From the NCBI GenBank assembly GCA_913049785.1, contig CAJWXP010000012.1:1-59096 (forward strand): DNA of 59,096 nucleotides, given 5' to 3'. The stretch comes from an uncultured Dehalococcoidia bacterium (lineage in GTDB: Bacteria; Chloroflexota; Dehalococcoidia; Lucifugimonadales; UBA1127). Below, one piece after another: positions 35,616 to 44,762 of this stretch. Positions within the stretch are counted from its first letter, which is position 1. Every line of letters begins with the position of its first letter. The notes beneath the pieces were generated by a model. That model was not told where the DNA came from. It did not search any database and saw only the letters and a program-made list of their open reading frames with translations. Position numbers and translations under genes: made by a program.

Positions 35616-37025
35616 CTAGCCTTTGTAGCGGAACTTGCCTTCAACCTTGTCCCGGTTCAGCTTGCGATTGAGGTGCAGACCATCTAGCACCAACTCGACG
35701 CCCGCAGCAAAAAGGGCTTCCTGCTTCTTGGGGTCAATATTGAACTGTTTGATCATGGGTGCGAAGGCCGTCTCATCACCCATCTTTTCTGTATAGGCGA
35801 ACGATGGGACATCGCTGCCGGCGTCCATCTCCAAGCCTTCTTCGAATCGAAGCATGAGGGCATCGAAGTCCGCAGGGTCGAAGAGGCGATTGAACACGTT
35901 GAGCACAGCTTTCTTCGTCAAGTCTTCAATGACCTTACCCTCTCGACCGTCCTCCACCGTCTCCAACTCCACCTTGCCCATGGTGGACGCTATCAGGTAC
36001 GGCAGGTCTGACACCCGGGGCACTGCCTGGGTCTCGTGGTACCGGACAGCGCGTCGTAGGGCGCAGGCTGCCAGGGTCTCGTAGTTGGCTATGGATACGC
36101 GGACGGAGACGCCGGAGCGCTGGTTGATGTCCGGGCTCTTGCGGGCGAGCGTGGTGAACTCTGCAACGATCTCTGCCATGTAATCGGGGATGATCACTGC
36201 TTCATCTGTATCTGTGAATCGGGCGTGCTCCTGCTCTACGATGCTGATCTCTTCCTCAATGGTCCTTGGGTAGTGGGTGCGGATGAGGGCACCGTAGCGG
36301 TCTTTCAACGGTGTGATGATGCGGCCACGGTTGGTGTAGTCCTCCGGGTTGGCGCTGGCCACTACGTAGATGTCCAACGGCAGCCTGACCCTATGGCCTC
36401 TGATCTGGATGTCCCGCTCCTCCATCAGGTTGAACAGGCCTACCTGGATGCGTTCTGCCAGGTCAGGAAGCTCATTGATGCAGAAGATGCCGCGGTTGGC
36501 GCGAGGGATGAGACCGTAGTGGATGGTAAGTTCGTCGGAGAGGTAGCGGCCTTCCGCCACCTTGATCGGATCGATCTCGCCGATGAGGTCAGCAACAGAG
36601 ATGTCCGGTGTGGCGAGCTTCTCTGAGTAGCGTTGATCCTTGGGTAGCCAATCGATCCCTACTTCGTCGCCGTGCTCCGCTACTTTGTTGCGACAGACTA
36701 GGCAGATAGGCGCGAAGGGGTCGTCATTGATCTCGCAATCGCGGATGACTGGCGTTTCATCGTCTAGGAAGTCCACCAGGCTTCTGATGAGTCGGGATTT
36801 GGCCTGGCCACGCTCGCCAAGAAAGATGATGTCCTGACCAGCCAGGACCGCGTTCTCCACCTGTGGTATCACTGTGTCCTCGTACCCTATGACGCCGGGA
36901 AAGAGCGGTGTCCCCTCGCGCATCCGTGCCATCAGATTCTTGCGGATCTCTTCCCGCACAGGCAAGACCCTGTAGCCGGATTTCCTCAGTTCGCCGATGG
37001 TGGTGGCCTTTTGCGGATCAGCCAT
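35616..37025 (-). CDS. ChlI/MoxR-like AAA+ ATPase
   Basis: A 469-residue AAA+ protein of the Mg-chelatase I/MoxR clade. Walker A is GERGQAKSR, Walker B-like is GIFCINELPDL, and sensor 1 is VVASANPEDYTNRGRI. An insertion between Walker A and B has Cys residues (CEINDD...CLVC) that could bind zinc. The all-alpha lid and a C-terminal helical region follow. Such ATPases usually work with a VWA-domain partner; none is adjacent. They act in protein or metal-complex remodelling, client unknown. Chlorophyll synthesis is not implied. Confidence 0.85.
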   Translation of the reverse strand: MADPQKATTIGELRKSGYRVLPVREEIRKNLMARMREGTPLFPGVIGYEDTVIPQVENAVLAGQDIIFLGERGQAKSRLIRSLVDFLDDETPVIRDCEINDDPFAPICLVCRNKVAEHGDEVGIDWLPKDQRYSEKLATPDISVADLIGEIDPIKVAEGRYLSDELTIHYGLIPRANRGIFCINELPDLAERIQVGLFNLMEERDIQIRGHRVRLPLDIYVVASANPEDYTNRGRIITPLKDRYGALIRTHYPRTIEEEISIVEQEHARFTDTDEAVIIPDYMAEIVAEFTTLARKSPDINQRSGVSVRVSIANYETLAACALRRAVRYHETQAVPRVSDLPYLIASTMGKVELETVEDGREGKVIEDLTKKAVLNVFNRLFDPADFDALMLRFEEGLEMDAGSDVPSFAYTEKMGDETAFAPMIKQFNIDPKKQEALFAAGVELVLDGLHLNRKLNRDKVEGKFRYKG

Positions 37026-37279
37026 TGAACCCTCCTGGAGCGTGTGGTAACAGGGTACCGCTTTGGTGGCGGTGGGGTGAAGTCAGTCTCACATCCGTAT
37101 GGAGTCCTGTCAACCAAAAATTCCGTGTGGCGACCGGTGGTGATTTGTGGTCGCATAACGTAGGGCAAACCCACTAATTCGCCCTATCGCGAGGCGATTT
37201 GCTATGCTACTATTCCGATACCCCCGGATGTGCGGGGACTCGTGCGGGCGTTACTATTAAAGGGAGCGAGCTACCAAGG

Positions 37280-37831
37280 GTGCAAACCGTTCAAGCCCAT
37301 ATCAGCGTCCTGGTGTTCCCCCCCTTCAAAAGGCGTGTGACGGCGCGCAGGCTACGCAGGGTTGTAGAGGCGGCGTTAACCGTTGGCGCAGGGAAGCTTC
37401 CACCTAAGGTGATGGGTTCAGAGGAGCAGGAGGTCAGCCTGGTGATTGCCGATGACGAGGCACTTCTGGAGTTGAACCGGACCTATCGCGGCCTTGACGA
37501 GGTGACCGATGTCCTCTCCTTCTCACCCCACCATGCAGGGCCCTATGAGGGCGAAGAAGCACCTGCCACGAGCGACGACATGGATTTCCCGGACTTCCCC
37601 GACGCTTCCGACGACGCCAGCGAACTTGGCGAGGTGGTGGTCTCCTACCCTCAAGCCAAACGCCAGGCACTTCAGGCGAAGCACCTGGTAGCGTTGGAAG
37701 TGGAGACGTTGGTGGTCCACGGAGTCCTACATTTGCTTGGTTATGACCATGCGGAGCCGGAAGAGGAACGGGAGATGTTCGGGTTGCAGGACAAGGCCCT
37801 GGCACTGGTAAATACAGAGACCGATAGGTAG
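37280..37831 (+). CDS. ybeY: Endoribonuclease YbeY
   Basis: A 183-residue metal-dependent RNase for rRNA maturation and quality control. The zinc motif H-x3-H-x5-H is HGVLHLLGYDH near the C-terminus, and LNRTYRGLDEVTDVLSF is the other signature. An acidic, Asp-rich insertion (residues ~87-115) makes it somewhat longer than usual. GTG at 37280 is chosen as the start of recognisable sequence; GGAG lies rather far upstream, so this start is uncertain. dnaX follows seven bases after the stop. Confidence 0.92.
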   Translation: MQTVQAHISVLVFPPFKRRVTARRLRRVVEAALTVGAGKLPPKVMGSEEQEVSLVIADDEALLELNRTYRGLDEVTDVLSFSPHHAGPYEGEEAPATSDDMDFPDFPDASDDASELGEVVVSYPQAKRQALQAKHLVALEVETLVVHGVLHLLGYDHAEPEEEREMFGLQDKALALVNTETDR

Positions 37832-37838
37832 ACGAGCA

Positions 37839-39545
37839 ATGGCGGAGCAGGTCCTATACAGAAAGTGGCGGCCACAGCGTTTTGCCGACCTTGTGGGGCA
37901 GGACACTGTGGTTCAGACCCTGCGTCAGGCCGTAAGCCAGGACAGGGTCGCACACGCTTATCTCTTCTGCGGTCCGCGCGGTACAGGCAAGACGACCGCT
38001 GCTCGAATCCTGGCGAAGGCCCTGAACTGTGAGAGCCTAGGGCCCAACGCTACGGCCCCCAACGATGGCGACCCCGACAACACCTGTCCCTTCTGCATCG
38101 ATGTGAGGGAGGGACGTGCGCTGGACCTTGTTGAGATGGACGCCGCAAGCCATCGCGGCATCGACGACGTGCGAAGCCTTCAGGAGCGTGTGTTCGGAGC
38201 GGGCCCAGCCCAGGGTCGCGCCAAGGTGTACATCATCGACGAAGCACACATGCTCACGGACTTCGCTTTCAATGCGCTTTTGAAGACGTTGGAAGAGCCA
38301 GCGCCATGGGCCTACTTCGTCCTCTGCACAACAGAACCCCACAAGCTGCTTGCTACCATCGTGTCGCGCTGTCAGCGGTTCGATTTCCGACGCATCGCAC
38401 CAAAGGACATGCAGGCACGGCTGCAGACCATCTGCGAAGGTGAAGGGTTCACCTTTGAGGAACAGGCGCTCTCCACCATCGCCAGGGCCACAGGTGGAAG
38501 CTTGCGGGACGCGCTGAACATCCTGGAACAGACAGCCCTCTCCTACGGCAACGCCGTGACGTTGGCTGGCGTTCAGGACCTGCTGGGCCTCAGCGAGGAT
38601 CCCCGCGCTCTGGAACTGGTACGGACTGTCTTGTTAGGGAGCCTTGGTGAATCGCTGGGCGTGTTGAACGATGTCTCTTCCAGCGGTCTGGAGCCCGGCC
38701 CCTTCCACCGAGAGGTAGTGGAGCGGATGCGCGCAGTGCTGCTGCACAAGTCCGGCGTTGGCGTTACGGATGACTCGATGGAAATCCAGGACGCGGTTAA
38801 GACCATCGCCGATGCAACCGATTGGAATGTGTTGCTCCGTGCGATGCGCCTTGTTGGAAAAGTGAATCTTCGTTCTGGCGAAGGACCCTCCTGGTTGCCG
38901 TTGGAGCTTGCGCTCATAGAATGCGCTTCGGCACCGGAAGAGGTTGCGCCACCGGTAGCGGCTGCACCTGCGCCGCCTCCAGCTCGAGCCCCGGCACCAC
39001 TACCACGACCAGCCCCGCAAGCCAGGCCGAACAACGGGCCATCGCCGTCACGGAGGCCGCCGTGGGAAGACGCGCCGCAGCCTGCTCGTAACCTGCAGCC
39101 ATCGCAAACGGACTCTATGGACGAACCATCGCAAACTCAGCCTGCGCCGCCTCCACAGGTCAACATCCCCATCCCGGAGGGAGCGACTGCCCTGGACGAC
39201 GCCCAGTGGACCACGTTGATGCAGCCGCTCAAACGTGCTCGCGGTAAGAAATTCGTTCTTGGCTCACTGCTGTTGGACTGTCGTGCTCGGTACACGAAAG
39301 AGGACAAGCTGGTGTTGGTGTTCAAGAACGTAGCCAACCGTGACCGACTTCAGGAAGAGTTAGAGCATCCGGCCAGCAGGTTGACCTTTGAATCGGCAGT
39401 ATCGGAAGCGCTTGGAGGCAGCTACAATCTGAAGTTGGAAGCTGTTGATTCCGACGTGGCTTCTGGCAACACGTATGGTCACCTGGTCAGGGCTGCAGTG
39501 GCTCTGGGCGCCAAGGTGATACCTGATAAGGAGGGTCTCCAATGA
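37839..39545 (+). CDS. dnaX: DNA polymerase III subunit gamma/tau
   Basis: A 568-residue clamp-loader ATPase. Walker A is GPRGTGKTTAAR, the Walker B box is IIDEAHML, and VSRCQRFDFRRI holds the SRC motif. The zinc module is reduced in spacing (NCES...CPFC). After domain III (to ~365) comes a Pro/Ala-rich linker (~370-440) and a tau-like C-terminal domain of about 125 residues. The stop overlaps the start of the ybaB gene (ATGA), showing coupling. Confidence 0.95.
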   Translation: MAEQVLYRKWRPQRFADLVGQDTVVQTLRQAVSQDRVAHAYLFCGPRGTGKTTAARILAKALNCESLGPNATAPNDGDPDNTCPFCIDVREGRALDLVEMDAASHRGIDDVRSLQERVFGAGPAQGRAKVYIIDEAHMLTDFAFNALLKTLEEPAPWAYFVLCTTEPHKLLATIVSRCQRFDFRRIAPKDMQARLQTICEGEGFTFEEQALSTIARATGGSLRDALNILEQTALSYGNAVTLAGVQDLLGLSEDPRALELVRTVLLGSLGESLGVLNDVSSSGLEPGPFHREVVERMRAVLLHKSGVGVTDDSMEIQDAVKTIADATDWNVLLRAMRLVGKVNLRSGEGPSWLPLELALIECASAPEEVAPPVAAAPAPPPARAPAPLPRPAPQARPNNGPSPSRRPPWEDAPQPARNLQPSQTDSMDEPSQTQPAPPPQVNIPIPEGATALDDAQWTTLMQPLKRARGKKFVLGSLLLDCRARYTKEDKLVLVFKNVANRDRLQEELEHPASRLTFESAVSEALGGSYNLKLEAVDSDVASGNTYGHLVRAAVALGAKVIPDKEGLQ

Positions 39546-39847
39546 ACAAGAACATGATTCGACAGGCCCAACAACTCCAGCAGAAAATGGCCAAGGTCCA
39601 GGAGGAGCTTGAGTCTGCCACGGTTGAGTCCAGTTCCGGCGGCGGCATGGTGAAGGCCGTTGTGACAGGCAAACAGACCATCGCCTCGATCACAATAGAC
39701 CCCCAGGCCGTTGCCCCTGAGGACGTTGAACTCCTTGAAGAGATGGTCATGGCCGCAGTCAACGAGGGGCTTCAGAAGGCTCAGGACCTTGCTTCACAGA
39801 AGATGAGCGCAATCACCGGCGGGCTGAACATCCCAGGGCTGGGGTAG
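39542..39847 (+). CDS. YbaB/EbfC nucleoid-associated protein
   Basis: A 101-residue DNA-binding protein. The helical N-terminus is QLQQKMAKVQEELE, the core strand region VTGKQTIASITIDPQAV, and the C-terminus has the usual Gly-rich ending. Its ATG overlaps the dnaX stop, and recR follows: the classic dnaX-ybaB-recR order, linked to replication and repair. Confidence 0.93.
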   Translation: MNKNMIRQAQQLQQKMAKVQEELESATVESSSGGGMVKAVVTGKQTIASITIDPQAVAPEDVELLEEMVMAAVNEGLQKAQDLASQKMSAITGGLNIPGLG

Positions 39848-39891
39848 GGAATGCGCTCATCTTTGGATTATCCTAGCAGCAGTGATGCGCC

Positions 39892-40533
39892 ATGACTTCT
39901 AACTTTGGAACAGACGGACTCCCCACAGCCCCTCCGGTTGCGCGGTTGGTAGATGAACTCCACAAGCTGCCGGGCATCGGCTCCAAGAACGCACAACGTC
40001 TCACCTACCACCTCATCCGCATGCCGGAGCGCGAGGCTCGCTCTCTGGCGGAGGCGATATTGGCGGTCAAGGAGCAGGTAGGTTTCTGTAGCCAATGTCA
40101 GAACATCACTGATCAGAACCCCTGCGCCATCTGTGCCAACCCCAACCGTGATCAGGGAACGATCTGTGTCGTCGAGGAGCCGCTGGACGTGCTGGCGGTT
40201 GAGCGGTCCGGGGCATACAAGGGGTTGTACCAGGTGCTTCATGGAGCAATATCTCCCATGAGCGGTATCGGCCCGGAAGAGTTGAAGGTAGGCGATCTGC
40301 TGAACCGGCTGAAAGCGGACGCAGCAGATCAGGACCAGATCAGAGAGATCATCCTGGCCACCAACTCCAACCTGGAGGGCGAGGCCACGGCTATGTACCT
40401 GCATCGACTGCTGGCACCTCTGGAGATCCGTGTGACACGACTCGCCAGAGGGCTGTCTACAGGCAGCGAGCTCGAATACGCCGACGAGGTCACGATTAGT
40501 CGTGCATTCGAGGGTCGGCAGGATTTTGTGTAG
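39892..40533 (+). CDS. recR: Recombination mediator RecR
   Basis: A 213-residue protein of RecFOR gap repair. The helix-hairpin-helix is LPGIGSKNAQRL. The zinc finger is CSQC-x9-CAIC, and the Toprim domain opens with ICVVEEPLDVLAVE. Length is slightly over 200, as normal. recO lies one gene downstream (41654), so both RecOR partners are close together. Confidence 0.96.
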   Translation: MTSNFGTDGLPTAPPVARLVDELHKLPGIGSKNAQRLTYHLIRMPEREARSLAEAILAVKEQVGFCSQCQNITDQNPCAICANPNRDQGTICVVEEPLDVLAVERSGAYKGLYQVLHGAISPMSGIGPEELKVGDLLNRLKADAADQDQIREIILATNSNLEGEATAMYLHRLLAPLEIRVTRLARGLSTGSELEYADEVTISRAFEGRQDFV

Positions 40534-40542
40534 GAAATTTCA

Positions 40543-41565
40543 ATGCGCGTAATGATCATCGGCGGCACCAAGTTCATGGGGCCGTTCGTCATCAAGAGAC
40601 TCATAAACATGGGTCACGAAGTTACCGCCTTCCATCGAGGACAGACAGAATTGGAGCCTTCCTTGGGCGCCGAAGAACTCCTTGGGGACCGTAACGACTT
40701 CAACGCCCTCAAAGACGCCGTCGAATCGTGCGCCCCTGACGTTATTCTGGACATGGTGCTCTTCACCGCACAGCAGGCACAGGGACTTCAGGTGGCAGCT
40801 CAGGGCATCGCCAAACGCATCGTCGCAGTCAGCGGCATAGACGTGTACCAGGCGTACGGTCGACTGCACAACGCCGGGTCTGTCCCGATCGAAGCGGGCT
40901 CGATTACCGAGGACAATCCCCTTCTTTCTGTGGACATGCCCCTAGTCACGTCAGGTTCTAGGATGCATCCGTGGCTAGGCGCTCAGCGGGACATGATGGC
41001 AGCTGAGGGGGCGATCATGGGGATGGGTAGCCTGGCGGGTACGTTGCTGCGTCTGCCTTTGATCTACGGCGAAAGCGATTTCCTCCACAGGGTTCATGGC
41101 GACCTGCGACGCATGGATGATGGGCGTCCGGCCATCATCGTGCAGGAGGACATGGCTGACTGGCGGTGGTCGCGGGGGTACGTGGAGAACATGGCGGAGG
41201 CCGTTGCGTTGGCTGTGGACAAGGATAAAGCTGCTGGACGTATCTACAACGTGGCTGACAATACGGCACTTTCTACGGTGGATTGGATCAAAGCCATCGG
41301 CAAAGCCGCCGGGTGGCGCGGCAAGGTGGTACCGGTGCCCAGGGATCAGCTCCCGGAGGAGATGCGCACACACATCGAGTCGGAGCAACACCTGGTGGTG
41401 GACACGAGACGAATACGCAGCGAGTTAGGCTACAAGGATGTTGTATCGCAACAAGAGGCGCTGACGCGTTCTATCGCCTGGGAGCGTGAAAACCCTCCGG
41501 CCGATGCGGCTGGCGCGGAGTACGAATACACCATCGAGGACATGCTGCTGGCAAAGTTCGCCTAA
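40543..41565 (+). CDS. NAD-dependent epimerase/dehydratase-like protein (extended SDR)
   Basis: A 340-residue extended SDR. The Rossmann motif is IGGTKFMGPFV, the GxxxFxG variant seen in atypical epimerases. The segment VAVSGIDVYQAYG stands where the Ser and Tyr of the active site are expected, but a clear YxxxK is not evident, so catalysis is doubtful. The C-terminus is helical. It starts ten bases after recR on the same strand, although it has no evident repair role. Confidence 0.8.
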   Translation: MRVMIIGGTKFMGPFVIKRLINMGHEVTAFHRGQTELEPSLGAEELLGDRNDFNALKDAVESCAPDVILDMVLFTAQQAQGLQVAAQGIAKRIVAVSGIDVYQAYGRLHNAGSVPIEAGSITEDNPLLSVDMPLVTSGSRMHPWLGAQRDMMAAEGAIMGMGSLAGTLLRLPLIYGESDFLHRVHGDLRRMDDGRPAIIVQEDMADWRWSRGYVENMAEAVALAVDKDKAAGRIYNVADNTALSTVDWIKAIGKAAGWRGKVVPVPRDQLPEEMRTHIESEQHLVVDTRRIRSELGYKDVVSQQEALTRSIAWERENPPADAAGAEYEYTIEDMLLAKFA

Positions 41566-41573
41566 GCCTTAGG

Positions 41574-41591
41574 GGGCCTTAGGCCCATTTG
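41574..41591 (+). repeat. 18-bp exact direct repeat, copy 1 (before recO)
   Basis: GGGCCTTAGGCCCATTTG, palindromic in its first 13 bases, occurs here and again at 42458-42475, bracketing recO. Confidence 0.7.
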
Positions 41592-41653
41592 CTGATTGAT
41601 TGGTATCGATAACGGCAACGTCTGCTACCGAATAAGGCCCAAACGAGATATAG

Positions 41654-42466
41654 ATGCAGCAACACCCTGACAGACCACGCACGTATAAGACTGAAGGGGT
41701 GGTGCTGCGCCATTCCTCCTCCGGCGAGGCTGACCGCGTTCTGGCTATCTACACCATCGATTACGGCACCATCCACGTTGTGGGCCGCGGGCTGCGTCGT
41801 GCAAAGAGTCGCCTCACCGGACACCTGGAACCGCTATCGCACGTCGCCCTCCAACTCATGCGCGGCAAGGGGATCGACATCGTTACAGGGGCCGACACGC
41901 TCCACGGCCACGCATCGCTCCGCAACAGCCTTGAGGGGATAGCACGAGGTCTGGTGTGCTGTGAGATGGTGGAGGCCTTCGCGCCCGAGGAACACCCCAA
42001 CCCGGAGCTCTACAAACTTCTGCTGGATACCCTGGCACAGTTAAACGAAGGTGAGGGTGACAGGCTGTTGTGGCATTTCGCTTTCCACGTCCTCCGCGTC
42101 ACTGGCTATATGCCAGAGCTCCAGCAGTGTGTGGTGTGCAGCAACGCTGTGCAGCCAGATGAGCACCTGTTTAGCCCTGGCCTGGGCGGAGTGGTTTGTC
42201 TGAACTGCGCCAAAGACGGCGACCCTGCCGGGCCCCACGAACGCGCAGGTGCACCGCTGTTGCCGCTATCGTTGAACGCCCTCAAGGTGATGCGTTACTT
42301 CCGCGACAACCCCTACGAGGCTGTGCAGAGTTTGAACGTGGACGGTGATCTTGCGGGTGAGTTGCAGCGTGTGCTTGGTGGCTATATCCACTACCTGCTG
42401 GAGCGCGAGGTCCGCAGCTCAACCTTCCTTGCTGGGCTGTCGAGGCTGCTGCCCACCGGGCCTTAG
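41654..42466 (+). CDS. recO: DNA repair protein RecO
   Basis: A 270-residue protein that loads RecA with RecR. The N-terminal OB fold has YKTEGVVLRHSSSGEADRVL and VVGRGLRRAKSRLTG. The C-terminal helical domain carries a zinc site, CVVC...CLNC. The ATG at 41654 is the first start in the frame with family sequence. The last codons and the stop lie inside the second copy of the 18-bp repeat (42458), so the C-terminal residues may have been altered by insertion of that element. Confidence 0.93.
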   Translation: MQQHPDRPRTYKTEGVVLRHSSSGEADRVLAIYTIDYGTIHVVGRGLRRAKSRLTGHLEPLSHVALQLMRGKGIDIVTGADTLHGHASLRNSLEGIARGLVCCEMVEAFAPEEHPNPELYKLLLDTLAQLNEGEGDRLLWHFAFHVLRVTGYMPELQQCVVCSNAVQPDEHLFSPGLGGVVCLNCAKDGDPAGPHERAGAPLLPLSLNALKVMRYFRDNPYEAVQSLNVDGDLAGELQRVLGGYIHYLLEREVRSSTFLAGLSRLLPTGP

Positions 42467-42475
42467 GCCCATTTG
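42458..42475 (+). repeat. 18-bp exact direct repeat, copy 2 (overlapping the recO stop)
   Basis: Identical to 41574-41591. The TAG of recO is inside it. Confidence 0.7.
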
Positions 42476-42477
42476 TC

Positions 42478-42509
42478 ACCCTTCACACCAAGTCCTTGGT
42501 GTGAAGGGT
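42478..42509. repeat. Perfect 15-bp hairpin after recO
   Basis: ACCCTTCACACCAAG (42478-42492) pairs completely with 42495-42509, leaving a 2-base gap. No T tract follows. It may stabilise mRNA ends or be a mobile-repeat palindrome. Confidence 0.7.
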
Positions 42510-42549
42510 CTGGAGTGGGGTATCGTCCATGCTCTCAGATTCTTCGCTT

Positions 42550-42590
42550 TGCCCTTCGACCGGCTTAGGACAGCGCTCAGAATGACAGGT
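42550..42590 (+). repeat. Dispersed repeat, copy 2, with a GCGCTCAGAATGAC tail
   Basis: The first 21 bases match 31936-31956 at 19 positions. The tail (42571-42590) matches 11441-11460 at 18 of 20 positions. It is a composite of two recurring intergenic words. Confidence 0.65.
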
Positions 42591-42602
42591 TGAGTAACCG
42601 TC

Positions 42603-42655
42603 AGGTCTTTAGCCCCCTCGCCTCAGCGACATATGGGTCCAGGGTTGCACCCTGG
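42603..42655 (+). repeat. Dispersed repeat, copy 2, ending in a CCAGGG hairpin
   Basis: 42603-42636 matches the reverse of 16424-16457 at 31 of 34 positions. 42630-42655 matches 57993-58018 at 23 of 26 and contains CCAGGGT...ACCCTGG arms. Confidence 0.7.
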
Positions 42656-42737
42656 CCTGCTTGCTGTCTATAGATACGGATGCTAGTGTGGATGGATACG
42701 ATTCATTTCTACGTAACTGAGCCTTTGAGGAAAACCT

Positions 42738-43661
42738 GTGTCTGATGCTGTCATACAAGTCCAGGGGCTGGTCAAACGCTTCGGCGCATTGACGGCCGTG
42801 GACGGCGTGTCGTTTACCGTGGAGCGTGGGGAGATATTCGGCATCTTGGGGCCGAACGGTGCTGGCAAGACCACCATGCTTGAGTGCATTGAAGGCTTGC
42901 AGAAGGCCGATGCTGGCGACGCCTTGGTGCTGGGAATGAACGCGTTGCAGCAACCGGAGAAGGTGAAGGACCGTGTGGGCGTGCAGCTACAGGCGTCCGC
43001 CTACTTTGAGCGGCTGACGCTGACGGAGATACTCAAGCTCTTCGGGAAGATGTACTCACGTCGCGTGGAGCCGGAGAAGCTCCTGGAGATGGTAGAGCTG
43101 ACGGAAAAGGCCCATGACGTGGTCAAGGTGCTCTCTGGAGGGCAAAAGCAGCGGTTCACCCTTGCTGCCAGTCTGGTGAACGACCCCGAAGTGGTGTTCC
43201 TGGATGAGCCGACCACCGGCCTCGACCCCCAGGCGCGTCGCAACGTGTGGGAACTCATCGAGCGGATGCACGACGAGGGGCGCACCATTGTCCTGACGAC
43301 GCACTACATGGAAGAAGCGCAGAAACTGTGCGGTCGCGTTGCCGTTATGGACGCCGGTGCAATCGTGGCGCTGGACTCGCCATCGGAGTTGATCAAAAAA
43401 CTTCCTATCCCCTTCCACATCCGACTCTCCACGTCAGTGCCGGTGCCTATGGAAGAACTTGCGGGTCTACCGGGCGTCGAGCAGCCGGTTACGCAGGACG
43501 GTGACCACTATGTATTGCCGTCGATTAGCGCGGAAGCGACCTTACCTGCACTGCTTCAGTGGCTGAACGAAAAGGGGGCATCGCCGCTGCACCTGGAGGT
43601 GATCTCCGCCACCCTTGAGGACGTCTTCCTGGAGCTTACCGGGAAGGAGCTGCGGGACTGA
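42738..43661 (+). CDS. ABC-2 type exporter ATP-binding protein
   Basis: A 307-residue ATPase of the drug/polysaccharide export class. Walker A is GPNGAGKTT, the signature is LSGGQKQRFTLAASL, Walker B is VVFLDEPTTGLD and the switch His is TTHYMEEA. The C-terminal ~80 residues are the usual exporter extension. The start is GTG 42738 with GAGGA upstream. The permease gene follows one base after the stop, forming a two-gene exporter. The substrate is unknown. Confidence 0.93.
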   Translation: MSDAVIQVQGLVKRFGALTAVDGVSFTVERGEIFGILGPNGAGKTTMLECIEGLQKADAGDALVLGMNALQQPEKVKDRVGVQLQASAYFERLTLTEILKLFGKMYSRRVEPEKLLEMVELTEKAHDVVKVLSGGQKQRFTLAASLVNDPEVVFLDEPTTGLDPQARRNVWELIERMHDEGRTIVLTTHYMEEAQKLCGRVAVMDAGAIVALDSPSELIKKLPIPFHIRLSTSVPVPMEELAGLPGVEQPVTQDGDHYVLPSISAEATLPALLQWLNEKGASPLHLEVISATLEDVFLELTGKELRD

Positions 43662-43662
43662 C

Positions 43663-44733
43663 ATGCTGATGTCTCTGGTTCTGGCCAACCTCAAACTCAT
43701 CTACCGCGATAGGCAGGCGGCGTTCTGGGCCATCGCGTTCCCGCTGATCTTCCTGCTCATCTTCGGCTTGTTCAACTTTAACGACCTGAACCCCGTCGAG
43801 GTCGTAGTCATCGACCATGCGGGCAATGAGCTTTCCGAGGGATTGATAGCAGACCTGGACTCGCTTGAGCTTTTGGAGCTGGAAGCGGGGACGGACGAAG
43901 CCGCTGCTCGACAAGAGATAGTAGACGGCGACTTAAAGTACCTGCTCATCATCCCCGAAGGGCTTGACCCGACAACCAACCCCGGCGACCTGACCCTCAT
44001 CTACGACGAGAGCGAGTTCCAGACGAACCAGCTTGTCGAGGGGCTCATTACACGGTTTCTGGACGGCGCAAACCTGAGGTTGCAGGGCGTAGAGCCCCTG
44101 TTGGGGCTGCAGAGCCAGGGGATCCAGGGTCGGCCCGTGGAGTACTTCGATTTCTTGCTGCCTGGCCTCATTGGCATGGGCGTTATGACCTTCTCCATCA
44201 TCGGTATGGGGACGACGATGGCCCAGTATCGGCAGCAGAGGATACTCAGGCGTATCCAGGCGACGCCGCTCAAGGTGCGAACGTTCTTCATCGCGCAGGT
44301 GCTGGCGTGGCTGGTGCTATCGCTGGTGCAGACGGCCATCATCATGGCGGCGGGCACCATCATCTTTGACGCAGTCATCTACGGGAACTACTTCTGGGTG
44401 CTGCCTCTTGTCATCCTGGCGAACCTGACGTTCCTGAACCTGGGGTTCATCGTAGGGTCGCTATCGAAGTCGGTGCAGGCAGCAAGCGGGCTGGGCAACC
44501 TCCTGACCATGCCAATGATGTTCTTCTCCGGCGTGTTCTTTCCCGCCGACAGCCTGTCGTTGATCATGTCGAATGCCGTGAAGTACCTGCCGCTGACGCC
44601 GTTGCTGGAAGCGCTGCGAGGTGTGCTCTTGGACGCTCAACCGCTCTGGGAGTTCCCAACGCAGCTCGGATTGTTGGTTGGTTGGGTGGTAGTCACGGCG
44701 ATCATAGCGGTGAAGACCTTCAAGTTCGAGTAG
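43663..44733 (+). CDS. ABC-2 type exporter permease
   Basis: A 356-residue membrane protein. One N-terminal helix (residues ~20-38) is followed by a large extracytoplasmic domain (~40-170) and five C-terminal helices, including the family segment LPGLIGMGVMTFSIIGMGTTMAQYRQ. This is the fused-architecture ABC2 permease. It pairs with the ATPase at 42738. The ATG at 43663 is next to the ATPase stop; 43669 is an alternative start. Confidence 0.9.
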   Translation: MLMSLVLANLKLIYRDRQAAFWAIAFPLIFLLIFGLFNFNDLNPVEVVVIDHAGNELSEGLIADLDSLELLELEAGTDEAAARQEIVDGDLKYLLIIPEGLDPTTNPGDLTLIYDESEFQTNQLVEGLITRFLDGANLRLQGVEPLLGLQSQGIQGRPVEYFDFLLPGLIGMGVMTFSIIGMGTTMAQYRQQRILRRIQATPLKVRTFFIAQVLAWLVLSLVQTAIIMAAGTIIFDAVIYGNYFWVLPLVILANLTFLNLGFIVGSLSKSVQAASGLGNLLTMPMMFFSGVFFPADSLSLIMSNAVKYLPLTPLLEALRGVLLDAQPLWEFPTQLGLLVGWVVVTAIIAVKTFKFE

Positions 44734-44762
44734 CCCCAAGCCTCTTGATTGGGAGGACAACT

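Noticed and set aside
35616-37025. Magnesium chelatase for chlorophyll synthesis
   Set aside because: No ChlD/ChlH or other pigment genes are present; ChlI-like ATPases are common in non-phototrophs.
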